From Omphalotus guepiniiformis (lineage: Eukaryota; Basidiomycota; Agaricomycetes; Agaricales; Omphalotaceae): a stretch of DNA of 64,000 nt. A program made the position numbers and the translations under genes. The notes beneath the pieces are model-generated. The model did no database searches. It had not been told where the DNA came from and saw only the letters and a list, made by a program, of their open reading frames with translations. This document shows, in pieces, positions 21,383-32,189 of the stretch (position 1 is its first letter; every line of letters begins with the position of its first letter). The stretch lies in NCBI GenBank assembly GCA_028554645.1, contig JAQOOI010000079.1:1-64000 (forward strand), read 5' to 3'.

Positions 21383-24300
21383 TTATACCCCAGGCATACC
21401 TTGTTCTGTAGGAAGAGGGTGCCTTACTCCACTGTCCCTGCGTTGAGGTGCATTCCTCTGCGACAAATGGCCAGTATTTACGCCGCCTGCCCTATGTGAG
21501 TTGTTTCGCCTTGAATTTGGTGGCGGTTGGCTCCGAGAGTCACCTCCTGTGGTGGATCTAGGCGGCTGGTTTGCCGTTCCGTGCCTGGGCATTAGGTCTG
21601 AACAGGCAATCAGTACCCGGCGACGTAAATACATATAGGCATTAAGCTCACCTGGCCTGCATCTTGATGCATGTTTGTACATGGGGCTAGGACTTTCTAA
21701 GGAGGAGTCGGAGTCATATAGATCTTGACTTAACGGATTCAATTGAGGTGGTGAGTCACCAAACAACTCGTTGCCGTAGACATCCCCATTGCCTGATGAT
21801 ACCAGGTAAGTCAATGAATTGAGAGATGAAGATGCAAGGGAACTACCATCATCTTGTTGCCTAACTGCATCGTCCCATTCCTCATGACCCATCGGGTGTG
21901 TTCCAACACCATCCCCATCAGATATTGCCATCCCGTCCGATTCAGAGGTGGCGCCATGCCCATCCCTATCAGATATGTCCATTCTGTCAGGGTTAGTAGT
22001 AGCACCACCGAGACCATCCCCATCGGACGTGTTCATTCTGTCCGTGTCTGTGGTCGCGTCCCCCAGCCCATCTCTATCCGATATGATCATTCCATCTGTG
22101 TCGGTGGTTGTGCCCCCCAGCCCATCCCCATCAGACATGGCCATCCCAGAGCCGGGATCTGTTGAGGCCGCCGCACTGGTGCCCACGCCCGTCGTCAATG
22201 GCTCACTAGCTGCCTCCTGCTGATTTTGGGATCCGGACGCACTGTCCACTGTTGTCTTTCTCTGCTTTGACTGTCGACCTGTACCCCTCTTCTTCCGAGG
22301 TGCTTCCTCCCCTCATCAGCCTCCTCATCAAACACTGTCTTGCCGCTGAGAAGATCACGAAGCTCTGAAACAAAATAAGAACAATAGGCTTTAGTTGATA
22401 CAGCGCTGCGTACCCTGTCCCAACTCCTTGTTTACGAATGCCTCAAACATGTCTTCTTTTCCTCGGGCCATATTGCTCATTAAGATGTTGGATGAATTGC
22501 TAGCAAGCAGATAAATGCACTTCACAATGGATTTCTGGGGTTGGCGGTGAGCCCGTCCTCGAATCTGGCGTTCATCCTGGGCACTCCAGGGTTGATCCTG
22601 CCGTAAATGTATCAGCCCCCCATGATCTTGAGACTATATACTGTCTATACTCACAAAAAAGACAACCACGTCAGCAATTGCAAGATTCAGTCCAGTAGTA
22701 CCGATACTCGAGAAAATGAAGACCCGAGGACTCCCTGGCTGATGGAACTCTGCCACAATCTTGTCACGTTTTTCAAATGAGAGGTTGCCGTCAATGCTTA
22801 GAGTGTCGATATTATGAAGTTTGAGGACCTGTAGAAAAGCCATCACAAAATGCTGGATGGGGACAGAAAAGCCGAGCACCTACGTTTCGAAGAATCCCAT
22901 GCATCAAGGGAAATTCAGCATATATCAGTATCTTCCTCTTCCGCAAAGGCACTAGGCTAGAGTCAGGATCAAATGCCGGGAAGACCAGTTGCCCACTCTC
23001 GAAATCGATATCCGGAACATCATCCCGGGTTAGATACCAGTTACATATTTGCGCACATTTTCCATCTTTGTTGACTTCACAGGCTCCCACTCTGCAAGGG
23101 TGTTGAAGATGGGGTTTGGGGTGTTCGGATCGGCCTTTGCATAACCCACGGCCATTCAATATTCCAAATAAAATTTCTAAATGCACATATCAGGAGCAAA
23201 TCAAGACATGAGAATATATCTTACATTTGTGAGAAATTTACCAGTCTCATTGGCGGAAATAATTCTGTAGCGCAAGCTCACATTGAGAGACATACTTCAG
23301 AACCAAGAATGAAACGCACCTAGCCTTAGCCTCCTCTGCTCGTTGCTGGATTATCTCATTCTCACGTTCGGTGAGCTCAAGCACCCCGACAATGTCTTTA
23401 TGTGGGGGAAGATCCAGGAGAGTTTGCCCTCTCCAGTTACGACTGTCAACCGTACGTCTGAGGATGAAGCCATAGAACTCTTTCTGAATTCGTCTGACAG
23501 CTGTGATTTGAGCCGCACGCAAAGCCAATCCATCATCATCCACCTTCTTCGCGCGTCGAGCTTCTGCTGCATATGCCTTGCTGTCCTCGTGTGACCGTTC
23601 CGTATAAAAATATGGGACACCCACTAGGCGTCCTAAAGACTCCAAATCCTATTGTGCCGTTTGAGCTCACAGGCATGGATAGATATGGAAAGCACTTACT
23701 CTGGGAGCCGTCGTCAAGGGTGTACCTGTTAGCACCATTCGCAGGGAAGCTCTCTTCAAGATATGCATTGTTGCATATTGCTTCACACCCAAATTCCGCA
23801 TTTTGTGCACTTTGTCTATTGTCACCGATAGAAATCGCTCATGAAAAAGTGTCCCTTCAGGTGGGCGCACCTGCTGAGCAGGATCCCATGGTCGCTGGCC
23901 GCGTTCAGTGGGTACTTGAAAGACACGCTTGAATTCATTCAAAAGGGACTATAGTCAAAACATATCCGCAGTAAGTGATCATGGGACTCTGACATAGGAT
24001 GATACCTCAGTCACTTACAGAATGAGTCGTGACAAGGATCTTGTTCTGAGGGCTCTGTTTGGATTGGTGAAATACGCCATCAGGGCCCCAGAAGGCTGCA
24101 CTTCCATCCTTCTGAGTGTTGTACTCGAGGATATCAATACTCTTTGGCAGGAACAGTGTTTGAAGCTCGTGAATCCACTGTGCACGCAAAGTCCCAGGGA
24201 CAACGATCAGGTGGGGTAGCGGCATGAGCATCTCCTCTCCATCAAGATACTTGTGGGTCTCTGTACCGAACAATTGATTTCATGAATCAGTGGCGGAACG

Positions 24301-25829
24301 AAATAGTGAAGACCGAAATCTTGGACTCACGAAGAAGGGGTGGGAGTTTTTCATTCTTTGCTTGCAGGATAGTTATTTGATTTAGGAACGCAATCGTTGA
24401 GATACATAAGGTGGTCTTGCCTAACCCCACTTCATCGCAGACAAGCATCCCAAGTTTACGAACGGTGGAAGTGGTTGTGAATGTGTGCCGGATGATGGAA
24501 TGAACCCCCGCCAATTGGTGCCAGTGCAAGCACAATGCCTGGACTGAGTCACCTCCGGGAGCTTTGAAGAGATCGGGGTGATTCCAAGAAGTAAACCCGG
24601 CTTTATGACGAAGGGTATTGAACTGATGAGGAAGGCAATTGCGGATAAAACCTAGACTCTGCGCAAGCCCATCTGGATTAAGCGCAGCTTCAACCTCCAT
24701 CCCAAGGTCACCCGCTTCAACATCACGGAGGTTGAGTGTTGCACGATAACCTTCATCAATAGCCGGGTGTTCATCGTCCTCGTCAAACCGGAAATACTGG
24801 CTGTAGAGGTGGAGAAGTTCCACGAGGTCCTCCACCGTTGCTAGTGTGCTCAAGATCTTCTGTTTCACCTTGAACAGACCTAAAAGAAAAGTCAAATGAG
24901 ACACCCTAACAACCACCAGTATGGAGGAGGAAAAGAGCATAACATACATTTCTGGGAAACCAATTCAGACTTAGGTATCTTTGCCCCCAGAGAACTCATG
25001 AGGCGGTTCAGCTCAGAGAGCATGTTGTTAGCACTTAAGAGATTGTCTTTAGTGCCATAGATGTCTGCGATATCCTTCCATTTCGCAACAGCCCGTATTG
25101 CAGAGATGATCTTGGCTTTGGTGACTTTTCCGGAATCAAGCGCTAAAAATCCAGGAGAGTATGAGTGGAAAATTACTGAGTGGGTGATACAAGAAACACA
25201 CCCTCAAATGCCCGTCGAGCTGCAGCCTGGAGGTCCTCAATCCTGCCCCTGTCCTTCTGCACCTGATCACGAATGCGTGCCCAGGATCGTTGCACAAATA
25301 TGGCTAAGGGTTCCCTAAGCTCTTGACTGAGCCTCGTGCTGTTATTAGCGAAGGCCTCTATACCGAAGAGAGCCAGTGCAATGCTGTCAGCGGTGATAGG
25401 AACCCATAATTCGGCACTAGGCCAGGGACCATTCAACGAGTTTTGAGAAACAAGAAGGGAGATGGGATGAACGTTGTTTTCTCTAAGGTGTTTGACAACG
25501 ATATTGTGAATGCCCCACTTCTCCCAGTGTTTGAGGATGAAGCTAGCCCAAATTTTACGCCCTGGAAATTCTGCATTACCACCACGCCCAACGGCAAACT
25601 TAATCTTGCTATCCTCCGTGTCCCGGCAATTGTACTCCTGGAAGTATGATAACACATCATCAGCATCTCTGCGGCTCCAACCTTTCAGCAGGTACTCGTC
25701 TTCAGGGGGAAAAAGACCATGCATGACGCCGGTGAGTTCTTGCCACACAGGCCAGATCCAGGGTGCTCCTGGTGTTTCCTCAAGAAAATACAGTTTAATC
25801 AGAGCGCTCGCGGCAGTGTGACTTGGCAT
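21383..25829 (-). CDS. Divergent SNF2-family helicase-like protein, multi-exon
   Basis: Exon 1 is 25202-25829, and further exons follow to 21383. Motif I reads CDEVGLGKTTL near 24410-24443, then LIVVPGTLRAQW (motif Ia region), VTIDKVHKMRN in place of the DEAH box near 23795-23830, LTGTPLTT (motif III), RRTVDSRNW in the linker, GNLSFEKRDKIVAEFH and SSIGTTGLNLA (motif V), and DERQIRGRAHRQPQ (motif VI). This is the full SNF2 order. The Walker B Glu is Lys (DKVH), which should impair ATP hydrolysis. The N-terminal 400 residues match no family I know. The C-terminal tail has basic RKKRGTGRQSKQRK followed by Asp/Gly repeats (about 21900-22140). The helicase exon and the tail are in different frames around a GGGG run near 22308-22313, so a 1-nt indel or a missed intron is possible. 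Nuclear chromatin role inferred from family. Confidence 0.7.
21900..22140. repeat. Coding minisatellite in the SNF2 tail
   Basis: Five imperfect copies of a roughly 50-60-bp unit encode SDGDGLGGTTTDTDGM-like peptides. They form an acidic tail in frame with the basic segment before it. Confidence 0.75.
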
Positions 25830-26218
25830 GGAGGAGGACTAATTGCTATGTAGCACAGAGATTGGGTAGAAAGGTAATGATTATTGGTTTGGTTTATGCT
25901 GCACTATATATATGAGACGGAAATGGTTTTTTTATAAGCATGATTTTTGAAGGGAAAAGGGCTACGACGAGGGGAAGTGAGTCCGACATGGGGCAATAAC
26001 ATGACATAGCCCACAGAAATTCTAAGTTGGAAGCTAGAAGCTATCCTTGCATGAGGCAAGGGCTCAATGGATACCACGCGCAGGGATACTCCGGGTATCA
26101 TACTAAAGCATTCGTCTATGTAAGACAAATGGGAAAATACCAAAAGATTTGTGATGCAGGCAAGCACAAGATAAGAATTCGTCTACAACAGGCGACACAA
26201 ATCTCCAGGGGGAGGGAA
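25830..26218. other. Upstream region of the SNF2-like gene
   Basis: A TATATATA stretch near 25903-25912 lies about 80 bp upstream of the start codon and could act in the promoter. No gene is seen. Confidence 0.3.
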
Positions 26219-27416
26219 TTTATTTGATTAAGGTGCTTTACAAAGCCAAATGGATGGCGGACCAGAGAACTCCTCAACCATGATGCAGCTATGGGCATGG
26301 CATCCATAATGGAGGAATGAGAGGGGGACCGGGTAAAAGACTTCCTACAGGAGGGGTATGGGGATGCAGCTAGCGCGAGATAAGGAATGGCTATGATGAG
26401 TGAAGGGGTCAACCAGGCATCTGGAGCAAGATAATCTGATATGGTGATAGGTAGAAGACTCCGTCCAGGATGAACACAATGTGAAGATGCAGCTAGCGCG
26501 AGATACGGGTTCGTCCACGACGGGTGAGGGAGGTGAACCCGACATTTGAAGCAGGATGATCCGATAGAGTCACCGGTAAAAGGCTTTGTCCAGGACAAAT
26601 GAGAGGATGCAGCTAGCGAGGTTCCTCCAAGGCAAGTGAGGGAGGTCGGCCAGACGTACGGAGCAAGATGATCTGATGGAGTGAGCAAAGGAATACTCCT
26701 ATGTTGAAGGCATGAGGCTAGTCAGGCAGATGGGAGTAATTTGAATTTGGAGGATCCTGCGCGGCCCAGATATGGAACATCTGGGCAAAAATGAGGGTCA
26801 GGGGGGGGGTCAAAATGCTGCAAAGAATTGCAGTGTACCTGTGAAGTAAAAGCATACTGTGGATGTATGCACTGAAAGCCTATACATCCCTTTCAACATG
26901 GAGGTATAGACTGTATAGACCAGAGCCAATACCACCTAACTAGCCCACTTGACTATGAGGGTCGATTGTACACAGAGGGTTGAACGCACGAACCTTGATC
27001 CCCCGCCCTTCCACCATCGATAGATTACCGCCATGATAACACATTACCCTGGAATGAATTACAACAGAACAGAACCGAGGAACAATGAGAATGAATTTGA
27101 ATTGACAGGAATATTGAACTAACCTAAATCATTCCCAACCGCCCCAAATTTGACCCTACAGATCTCCAACCACAAGAGGAACAACACGCGGAGCAACCAA
27201 CACGGCTTGAGCGTATCTCAAGGCATGCCAGGGCACCAGGCAGTACCAATAAGCCACCCAGAGCACATCTCCAGGTAGCGGTATCTCGAGGAAGGCACGC
27301 CATATCCAGAGCAAATCTCTGGATATGGCGTGAAGAGAAGAGGAGGTGTCTCGTCGTCGACGAATGTCTCTGCGCCACACAAATATTTACCGGCAGCCTC
27401 TAACCACACGTGATTG
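26219..27416 (+). repeat. Large palindrome, left arm
   Basis: This is the inverse of 27488-28518. It contains four degenerate copies of a roughly 115-bp unit keyed by GATGCAGCTAGCGCGAGAT (about 26362, 26488, 26604 and a diverged one). It also contains the dispersed repeat (about 27205-27395), with an internal ATATCCAGAG/CTCTGGATAT dyad. About 170 bp (26268-26440) is absent from the right arm. Confidence 0.9.
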
Positions 27417-27487
27417 TCATTATCTTTTATCTTCAACTTATCTGTTATCTGCTTTCCGTTATTTACTAACACCCTCAACACAAAAGG
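27417..27487. other. Palindrome spacer, 71 bp
   Basis: AT-rich unique sequence separates the arms, bounded by CACGTGATTG and CAATCACGTG. Long hairpins of this size are usually unstable in vivo unless the centre is asymmetric, and this spacer provides that. Confidence 0.85.
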
Positions 27488-28518
27488 CAATCACGTGTGG
27501 TTAGAGGCTGCCGGTAAATATTTGTGTGGCGCAGAGACATTCGTCGACGACGAGACACCTCCTCTTCTCTTCACGCCATATCCAGAGATTTGCTCTGGAT
27601 ATGGCGTGCCTTCCTCGAGATACCGCTACCTGGAGATGTGCTCTGGGTGGCTTATTGGTACTGCCTGGTGCCCTGGCATGCCTTGAGATACGCTCAAGCC
27701 GTGTTGGTTGCTCCGCGTGTTGTTCCTCTTGTGGTTGGAGATCTGTAGGGTCAAATTTGGGGCGGTTGGGAATGATTTAGGTTAGTTCAATATTCCTGTC
27801 AATTCAAATTCATTCTCATTGTTCCTCGGTTCTGTTCTGTTGTAATTCATTCCAGGGTAATGTGTTATCATGGCGGTAATCTATCGATGGTGGAAGGGCG
27901 GGGGATCAAGGTTCGTGCGTTCAACCCTCTGTGTACAATCGACCCTCATAGTCAAGTGGGCTAGTTAGGTGGTATTGGCTCTGGTCTATACAGTCTATAC
28001 CTCCATGTTGAAAGGGATGTATAGGCTTTCAGTGCATACATCCACAGTATGCTTTTACTTCACAGGTACACTGCAATTCTTTGCAGCATTTTGACCCCCC
28101 CCCTGACCCTCATTTTTGCCCAGATGTTCCATATCTGGGCCGCGCAGGATCCTCCAAATTCAAATTACTCCCATCTGCCTGACTAGCCTCATGCCTTCAA
28201 CATAGGAGTATTCCTTTGCTCACTCCATCAGATCATCTTGCTCCATATGTCTGGCTGACCTCCCTCACTTGCCTTGGAGGAACCTCGCTAGCTGCATCCT
28301 CTCATTTGTCCTGGACAAAGCCTTTTACCGGTGACTCTATCGGATCATCCTGCTCCAAATGTCGAGTTCACCTCCCTCACCCGTCGTGGACGAACCCGTA
28401 TCTCGCGCTAGCTGCATCTTCACATTGTGTTCGTCCTGGACGGAGTCTTCTACCTATCACCATGTCATTCTCTGGTCTGCCATCCATTTGGCTTGTAACG
28501 CACCTTAATCAAATAAAA
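27488..28518 (-). repeat. Large palindrome, right arm
   Basis: Near-identical inverted copy of the left arm, ending GCACCTTAATCAAATAAA. Differences are few apart from a roughly 170-bp deletion. The high identity implies a recent origin or active gene conversion. Confidence 0.9.
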
Positions 28519-29235
28519 TTTTCTATGCTGGAGATTCCTGTGGCCCGTCGTAGATGAATCCCTTATCTTGCGCTTACCTGCATCACAAATCCATAGCTTG
28601 GTAATTGACTCAGGTTAGTACAGGCGTGTTTTCTGAACTTGTTGTGATCTCTAATCAATTCTTATGTATTTCATCGCCCTGACCCTTCTGAAATGCCAGA
28701 GCTGGTCAAATTCTAGATTTGCCTTCCAGCCTATGATCGAGAGGCTATGTCCCCATCCCTCCGGGCCGTATACCTGTTCTGGCTTGCCTACATCCACCCC
28801 ATCCCTCATAGACAGAGTGTTCCTACGCCCATGGCAATGGTTTTTTGGGGGGCAAATCTTCTGATCACTTCTTGACTGGGGATGCTGGTCTGAAGTTTTA
28901 AGTTCATCAATCCCACCATCCGCCCTATCATCACTTCTAGCTCATTTGTCCTGGAGGAAGCCCATAAGGTCCCATTCCCCATGGACATACCATGAATTGT
29001 GGGCAATTGGACCCTGCTGGCTTCCTCATCTGATGTTGTTGTTGTTACTTTCCTTTCATTGATGCTAGAAGAATAGGTGTTGTTGGACAATTGGTTTTTT
29101 CTTCGCATGCTCTGACATCCTCCTGCTCCCACATCCTCATTACCCCATTCTTTGTAGACAGATCACTACGTGTCTTTAGTATTGTAAATCCTCCATAAAT
29201 TCACGCTTTCTGAAGCCCTACACCCTAAACCCTTC
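28519..29235. other. Intergenic, no gene seen
   Basis: No supported gene. The last 60 bp are pyrimidine-rich (TACACCCTAAACCCTTC) and precede the start of the next gene. Confidence 0.4.
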
Positions 29236-29982
29236 ATGAGTTCGTTGTATTCTGATCTTCCACCCAAGTCCTACTCTCTACGCGAGTATCTCCAGCTTGT
29301 AAAGCAGCTGGAGGAGATGGAGAGCCCTGAGTTCTATCACGTTCTGCTCACCGGTGAAGTTATCGCTGATGTTGTTGAAGAAGGAGATGAGCATCAGGTG
29401 TCCCTTGACCTCACTCGCAACACCCTCCCTGTCAATTATGAGTTGGCTCTCATCCGGGATTATGATTCAGTCATCGGAATCACCCAGGACATCGTCATAA
29501 ACAACTTTATCTCTGTCTATCCCATCCCCAACCCCTCGGGGGTCTTGACCTCCAGTATCCATATCAAGTACCCCATTCCAGTCCAGAACGTGAGTGTTGC
29601 AGTTATGTCCAAGGCCCCCCCTCTAATCCTGCATATGCCACAGGGCCACGAGCGTGTTCCTATTCATCATATCCCAAACTTTCAGTTCGGGTTCTGGGGC
29701 TCATGGCACATGCTCCACATCTTCTTCCCTATCCTGGCTGCTGAAGGCCACCGTAAATGCCCCCTGACAGAGGAACAACTGGCAGCGTTTTATGAGCAAG
29801 GTCTCCGCCCTGCCATCAAGGACCTCTTACCTGGAGATGTTTCTGGCTGGCCTCCATCGTACAAAGCAGAAATCTTCCGCGCTAGGAAACGGACAGGGCA
29901 CATGGCATACCAGACCAAACTCTTGCCCGCTTGGCTACTTTCAGGGTTCGCAGACACCATTCGCCAACACTGGGCCCGGTAA
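29236..29982 (+). CDS. Hypothetical protein, two exons (230 aa)
   Basis: The whole interval is open, but 29590-29643 is very likely a 54-bp intron (GTGAGT donor, CTAAT branch-like site, CCACAG acceptor). Splicing joins YPIPVQN to GHERVPIHHIPNF in frame and gives 230 residues. The N-terminal half is acidic. The second half has Trp and Phe-rich segments (FGFWGSWHMLHIFFP) and ends TIRQHWAR. The FWGSWHMLHIFF stretch is hydrophobic but too short and polar for a confident membrane helix. I do not recognise the family. It is isolated between a palindrome and satellite DNA. Confidence 0.55.
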   Translation: MSSLYSDLPPKSYSLREYLQLVKQLEEMESPEFYHVLLTGEVIADVVEEGDEHQVSLDLTRNTLPVNYELALIRDYDSVIGITQDIVINNFISVYPIPNPSGVLTSSIHIKYPIPVQNVSVAVMSKAPPLILHMPQGHERVPIHHIPNFQFGFWGSWHMLHIFFPILAAEGHRKCPLTEEQLAAFYEQGLRPAIKDLLPGDVSGWPPSYKAEIFRARKRTGHMAYQTKLLPAWLLSGFADTIRQHWAR

Positions 29983-30339
29983 AGCATAACTCCATGAGAG
30001 TTATGCAAGATTTATGCAATATTTACTCTGAGAGATTTTAGCATAATTCTTGAGATTTATGTTAAAGTTACAAAAATTTAGGAAAAACAAAACTTCAGTA
30101 TATCATCACCATAGCTCTCAGAGGGATATATTCTAAGTCAAGGATGTGACACATTGTCACACCATATCTCTTTCATAACTACACAAAGATTTATGCAAAA
30201 GATATGAGAAATAAATTTTATCATAACTCACAGTGACTATATGCTATTATTATGCAGAACTTATGAAGATTCAAAACCTCCCTTGACATGAATTAGATTA
30301 GCATGGCAGCATACAAATAGCATATTTGTGTGAAGATAC

Positions 30340-32165
30340 ATAAATCCCATCTACATGTCCTCAGCACTCCCAAGATATGTTGAAGACTTGCAGATAGAAT
30401 TTTCATTCTCTCACAGAGATATGCTGAACATTTGGCAGATACATGGTAATGATATTAGCTTCACAGAGATGGGCTGAAAGTTATAACAGATGAATTGAAT
30501 ATATATGTCAGAATCATGCTGAAGGCATATATAGATGAGAATGGCATATCTTCACAGAGATGTGCTGAAGGCATGCAAGAGTTATGTTGATAGGCATTAG
30601 AATATCTTCACAGACATGTGCTGAAGACAAGCAAGAGATATTTGAAACACATTAGTATATCTCACAGAGATGTGCTAAAGACATGTGAATGAGAATAGCA
30701 TACCTTCACAGAGATGTGCTGAAGACATTCTGTAAATATGTTGAAGGCATTAGAATATCTTCACAGACATATGCTGCAGGCATGCAAGAGTTATGTTGAT
30801 AGGCATTAGAATATCTTCAGACATGTGCTGAAGACAGGTAAGAGATATTTTGAAAGGCAGCATATCTTCACAGAGATGTGCTAAAGGCATGTGAATGAGA
30901 ATAGCATATCTTTGCAAAGATATGCTGAAGACATTCTATAGATATGTTGAAGGCATTAGAATATCTTCACAGAGATGTGCTGCAGACATTCAAGAGTGAT
31001 GTTGATGGGCATTAGAATATCTTCACAGACTTGTGCTTAAGACATGCAGAAGATATTATGAAAGGCATTAGCATATCTTCATAGAGATGTGCTGAAGACA
31101 TTCCATAGATGTGTTGAAGGCATTAGAATATCTTCACAGAGATATGCTGCAGGCATGCAAGAGTTATGTTGATAGGCATTAGAATATCTTCACAGACATG
31201 TGCTGAAGACATGCAAGAGATATTTTGAAAGGCAGCATATCTTCACAGAGATGCTGAAGACATGCAAGAGATATTTTGAAACACATTAGCATATCTCAGA
31301 GAGATGTGCTAAAGACATGTGAATGAGAATGGCATATCTTCACTGCTGAAGGCATGCAAGAGTTATGTTGATAGGCATTAGAATATCTTCACAGACATGT
31401 GCTGAAGACATGCAAGAGATATTTTGAAACACATCAGCATATCTCACAGAGATGTGCTAAAGGTGCAGATGAGGATAGCATATCTTCACCAAGATGTGCT
31501 AAAGACATTCTATAGATATGTTTTATCATACCTTCACATGGATTTGCTAAAGGAATGCAGATGAGATTTACATATCTTCACAAAGATGTGCTGAAGACAC
31601 ACAGAAGATATTATGAAAGGCATTAGCATGTCTTTGCAAAGATGTGCTGAAGACATTCTATAGATATGTTGAAGGCATTATAATATCTTCACAGAGATGT
31701 GCTGCAGACATTCATGAGATATGTTGATGGGCATTAGAATATCTTCACAGACATGTGCTGAAGACATGCAGAAGATATGTTGAAGGCATTAGAATATCTT
31801 CACAGAGATATGCAGGCATGCAAGAGTTATGTTGATAGGCATTAGAATATCTTCACAGACATGTGCTGAAGACATGCAGAAGATATTTTGAAAGATCTCA
31901 GATTATCTTCACAGAGATATGTTGAAGGTGTTAGAATATCTTCACAAAGATGTGAAGATATTCTGATGTCTTCAACATATCTCTAGCATGTCTATAGCAC
32001 ATCTTTGTGAAGATATTCTGATGCCTTTCATAGTATCTTCTGCATGTCTTCAGTGCATGTCTATAAAGATATTCTAATGCCTATCAACATAACTCTTGCA
32101 TGCCTGCAGCACATATCTGTGAAGATATTCTAATGCCTATCAACATAACTCTTGCATGTCTTCAG
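30340..32165. repeat. AT-rich satellite with TCTTCA...TGAAGA dyad
   Basis: Dozens of imperfect units carry AATATCTTCACAGAGATGTG followed by CTGAAGACATGCAAGAGATA. Each unit has the inverted pair TCTTCA and TGAAGA separated by about 11 bases. Higher-order units of 100-180 bp recur. Orientation flips near 31950, after which units read AGCACATCTTTGTGAAGATA. Confidence 0.9.
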
Positions 32166-32189
32166 CATATTCCTGCTTTATATTGTGTA

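Noticed and set aside
27170..27780. Paired 74-92-codon frames in the palindrome
   Set aside because: They are identical by inversion, lack domains and match a noncoding dispersed repeat at 19.8-20.0 kb.
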